Below, piece by piece: positions 62,702 through 64,000 of a stretch of DNA of 64,000 bases (positions within the stretch are counted from its first letter, which is position 1; every line of letters begins with the position of its first letter). A program made the position numbers and the translations under genes. The stretch spans positions 25,968-89,967 of the forward strand of contig JAVBXL010000156.1 in assembly GCA_030824575.1 (NCBI GenBank). Reading direction: 5' to 3'. Source of the DNA: a bacterium (GTDB lineage: Bacteria; Pseudomonadota; Alphaproteobacteria; Sphingomonadales; Sphingomonadaceae). Under the pieces are notes generated by a model. It saw only the letters and a program-made list of their open reading frames with translations. It was not told where the DNA came from and searched no databases.

Positions 62702-63786
62702 CAGCCGGCGGTGACGGTGGTGCGATGCCAAGCCGTCGAGAGATAGCCGGCGAAGTTCCAGATCGCTTCGGGCCGTTCGGGCTGCATCTGCCCGGCACCG
62801 TCGACGGCGCGCACGACCAGGACGTGGAGCCCGGGCGAGAGATCGACCGTGACGTGCCACTGCGTCCAGCTCCAGGGTGAATCCGGTTGGCTGGTCAGTT
62901 CCGCCTGCAGCCAGTCGGTGCCGTCATTGACGGAGACCTCGACGCGCGAGACCGCTCGGCCGAAGGCGACCGCATAGCCCGCGATTTCGCATGCGCCGGC
63001 GCCGATATGCGCGCCGTCCACGGGGGCGCAGATCGCAGCGTTGAGCGGCATCTCCTCGATCGTCAGGCCCCGGTCCCAATCCGCGTCCTCCTTCGCTACC
63101 GACGCCGGAAAGAGCTTGTAGTCCTTGGCCTGGATCGGCGCATCGGACGGGCGATCGCGCACCTCGATGCGCGTCAGCCACTTGGCGCTACGAACGCCCG
63201 CATAGCCCGGCACGACGAGCCGCAGCGGTGCGCCATGTTCGGGGGCCAGCACCTCGCCGTTCATGCCCCAGGCGATGAGCACGTCCGGCTCTAGCGCCTT
63301 GGCGATCGAGATCGAGGCACCGAACGGCGCCGTCTCACCATCGACATCCACGTCGTCGGCCCCCGTAGTGCCGACGAACGACGCGCCATCTTGGATGCCG
63401 GCCGCGGCGAGTACGTCGCACAGTGCGACGCCGGTCCAAGCCGCATTGCCGATCGCGCCCACGTCCCAGGGATCGCCCGAAGTCTTTTCCACGTCTTGAA
63501 GATGTGCCCGACGATTGCCGGCGCACTGCATGGTCGCGGTCACTGTCCGGGTCGCAAATGCCGTTTGAAGTTCGGCGACCGTGTAGGAGCGCGGGCGGTC
63601 GACCAAGCCGTCCAGCGCTATACGATGATCGTCGGCCAGCTCCGGCGTAGGTCCGTGACTGCGGATGTAGAAATTCGCCTGCGGCGTCAGGAAGGACGTG
63701 ATCAGTTTATCCGGAGGCGTTTCCGCATTGAGCGGCTCCGGACAGCGGAGGATTAGATTCTGTTCGGCGCGATCGGATGCGGTCAT
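62701..63786 (-). CDS. Molybdenum sulfite oxidase, without signal peptide
   Basis: A 361-residue sulfite-oxidase family enzyme. The Mo-ligating Cys88 is in TATMQCAGNRR, as in plant and animal-type sulfite oxidases. WDVGAIGNAAWTGVALCDVL and APLRLVVPGYAGVRSAKWLTRIEV follow, then a dimerisation domain with VSVNDGTDWLQAEL and WTQWHVTV. There is no Tat signal and no heme domain, so it may act in the cytosol and use oxygen or an unknown acceptor. It differs from the SorA-like enzyme of the transposon and is coupled to a DUF202 membrane protein. Confidence 0.9.
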   Translation of the reverse strand: MTASDRAEQNLILRCPEPLNAETPPDKLITSFLTPQANFYIRSHGPTPELADDHRIALDGLVDRPRSYTVAELQTAFATRTVTATMQCAGNRRAHLQDVEKTSGDPWDVGAIGNAAWTGVALCDVLAAAGIQDGASFVGTTGADDVDVDGETAPFGASISIAKALEPDVLIAWGMNGEVLAPEHGAPLRLVVPGYAGVRSAKWLTRIEVRDRPSDAPIQAKDYKLFPASVAKEDADWDRGLTIEEMPLNAAICAPVDGAHIGAGACEIAGYAVAFGRAVSRVEVSVNDGTDWLQAELTSQPDSPWSWTQWHVTVDLSPGLHVLVVRAVDGAGQMQPERPEAIWNFAGYLSTAWHRTTVTAG

Positions 63787-63948
63787 GCAAGCGGCCTACC
63801 ATGATGAAATCAATAGCGAAATTGATCGTTTGGCTGGACGATGTCACCCAGACTCTTTCGATAGCCTATCCCTTTCTAGACGGCCCAGTCGGCCCGAAGC
63901 TGCGATTTTGGCCAGGTTGAAGAACGAACACTGAACGCTTGATTGATT

Positions 63949-64000
63949 CTACCAGGACCGTTGCTGACCACCGACCTCGTAGATATCGGCTTCCATGGAG
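63949..64000 (-). CDS. Possible C-terminal end of a gene entering from the right
   Basis: A minus-strand frame open at the window edge ends in TAG at 63951-63949 and reads SMEADIYEVGGQQRSW. It is too short to identify. The 160 nt between it and the sulfite oxidase start (63787-63948) show no gene. Confidence 0.2.
   Translation of the reverse strand, partial: SMEADIYEVGGQQRSW

Overview
The window is high-GC DNA whose gene content points to a sphingomonad (Sphingomonas, Sphingobium or Novosphingobium group, Alphaproteobacteria), and most likely to a large conjugative plasmid or an integrated conjugative element. The pointers are DUF736, DUF2493 and DUF6117 genes beside a TrwA-TrwB-TrwC type DNA-processing operon, several Tat-dependent oxidases, and a large copper locus of the layout common on sphingomonad plasmids. 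This assignment is inference from gene content. No rRNA, tRNA, CRISPR array or replication initiator gene was seen.

Layout. 1-2.4 kb: an XRE-ImmA/IrrE regulator-protease, a frameshifted fumarylacetoacetate-hydrolase remnant and small unknown genes. 2.9-6.6 kb: plasmid accessory genes (DUF736, two DUF2493 paralogues, DUF6117). 6.6-12.9 kb: a palindrome-rich candidate oriT, then an overlapping operon of ribbon-helix-helix protein, VirD4-type coupling protein, MobF relaxase-helicase and lytic transglycosylase. 12.9-14.4 kb: an AT-rich leader and a tyrosine recombinase. 14.5-19.9 kb: a sulfur cassette with a broken DsrE gene, a multicopper oxidase, an ArsR regulator carrying the two-cysteine spacing of persulfide sensors, two YeeE/YedE permeases, a TauE/SafE exporter, a persulfide-dioxygenase-like MBL protein and a rhodanese. 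20.0-24.8 kb: lgt, an unusual ClC protein, and an RcnR-type sensor with a CDF exporter.

24.9-46.9 kb is a very complete copper-resistance island. It holds a CueR-type regulator with a P1B ATPase and a recognisable MerR-type promoter, CopCD, a CnrYXH-like anti-sigma/sensor/ECF-sigma module, periplasmic CopAB, PepSY, DUF305 and DUF411 proteins, small Cys/Met-rich secreted proteins, and a CusCBAF tripartite exporter. Embedded in it is an orphan FliQ-like membrane protein that overlaps a putative PD-(D/E)XK nuclease gene.

48.0-62.1 kb can be read as one 14.1 kb Tn3-family transposon. One 38-bp terminal repeat lies at the tnpA stop (48032-48069). An inverted copy matching at 28 of 38 positions lies at 62087-62124. 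The cargo is two beta-propeller proteins, DUF305, malate dehydrogenase, a LysR regulator, a TDT exporter, a SorAB-type sulfite dehydrogenase, and a CLC-F type fluoride exporter preceded by a fluoride riboswitch. Immediately outside the right end lie the 3' remnant of a second, related LysR gene, a DUF202 gene and a second molybdenum sulfite oxidase.

Working together: the left part supplies DNA mobilisation. The middle and right parts detoxify copper (cytosolic ATPase, periplasmic oxidation, trans-envelope efflux), reactive sulfur (persulfide and sulfite oxidation or export), divalent metals and fluoride.
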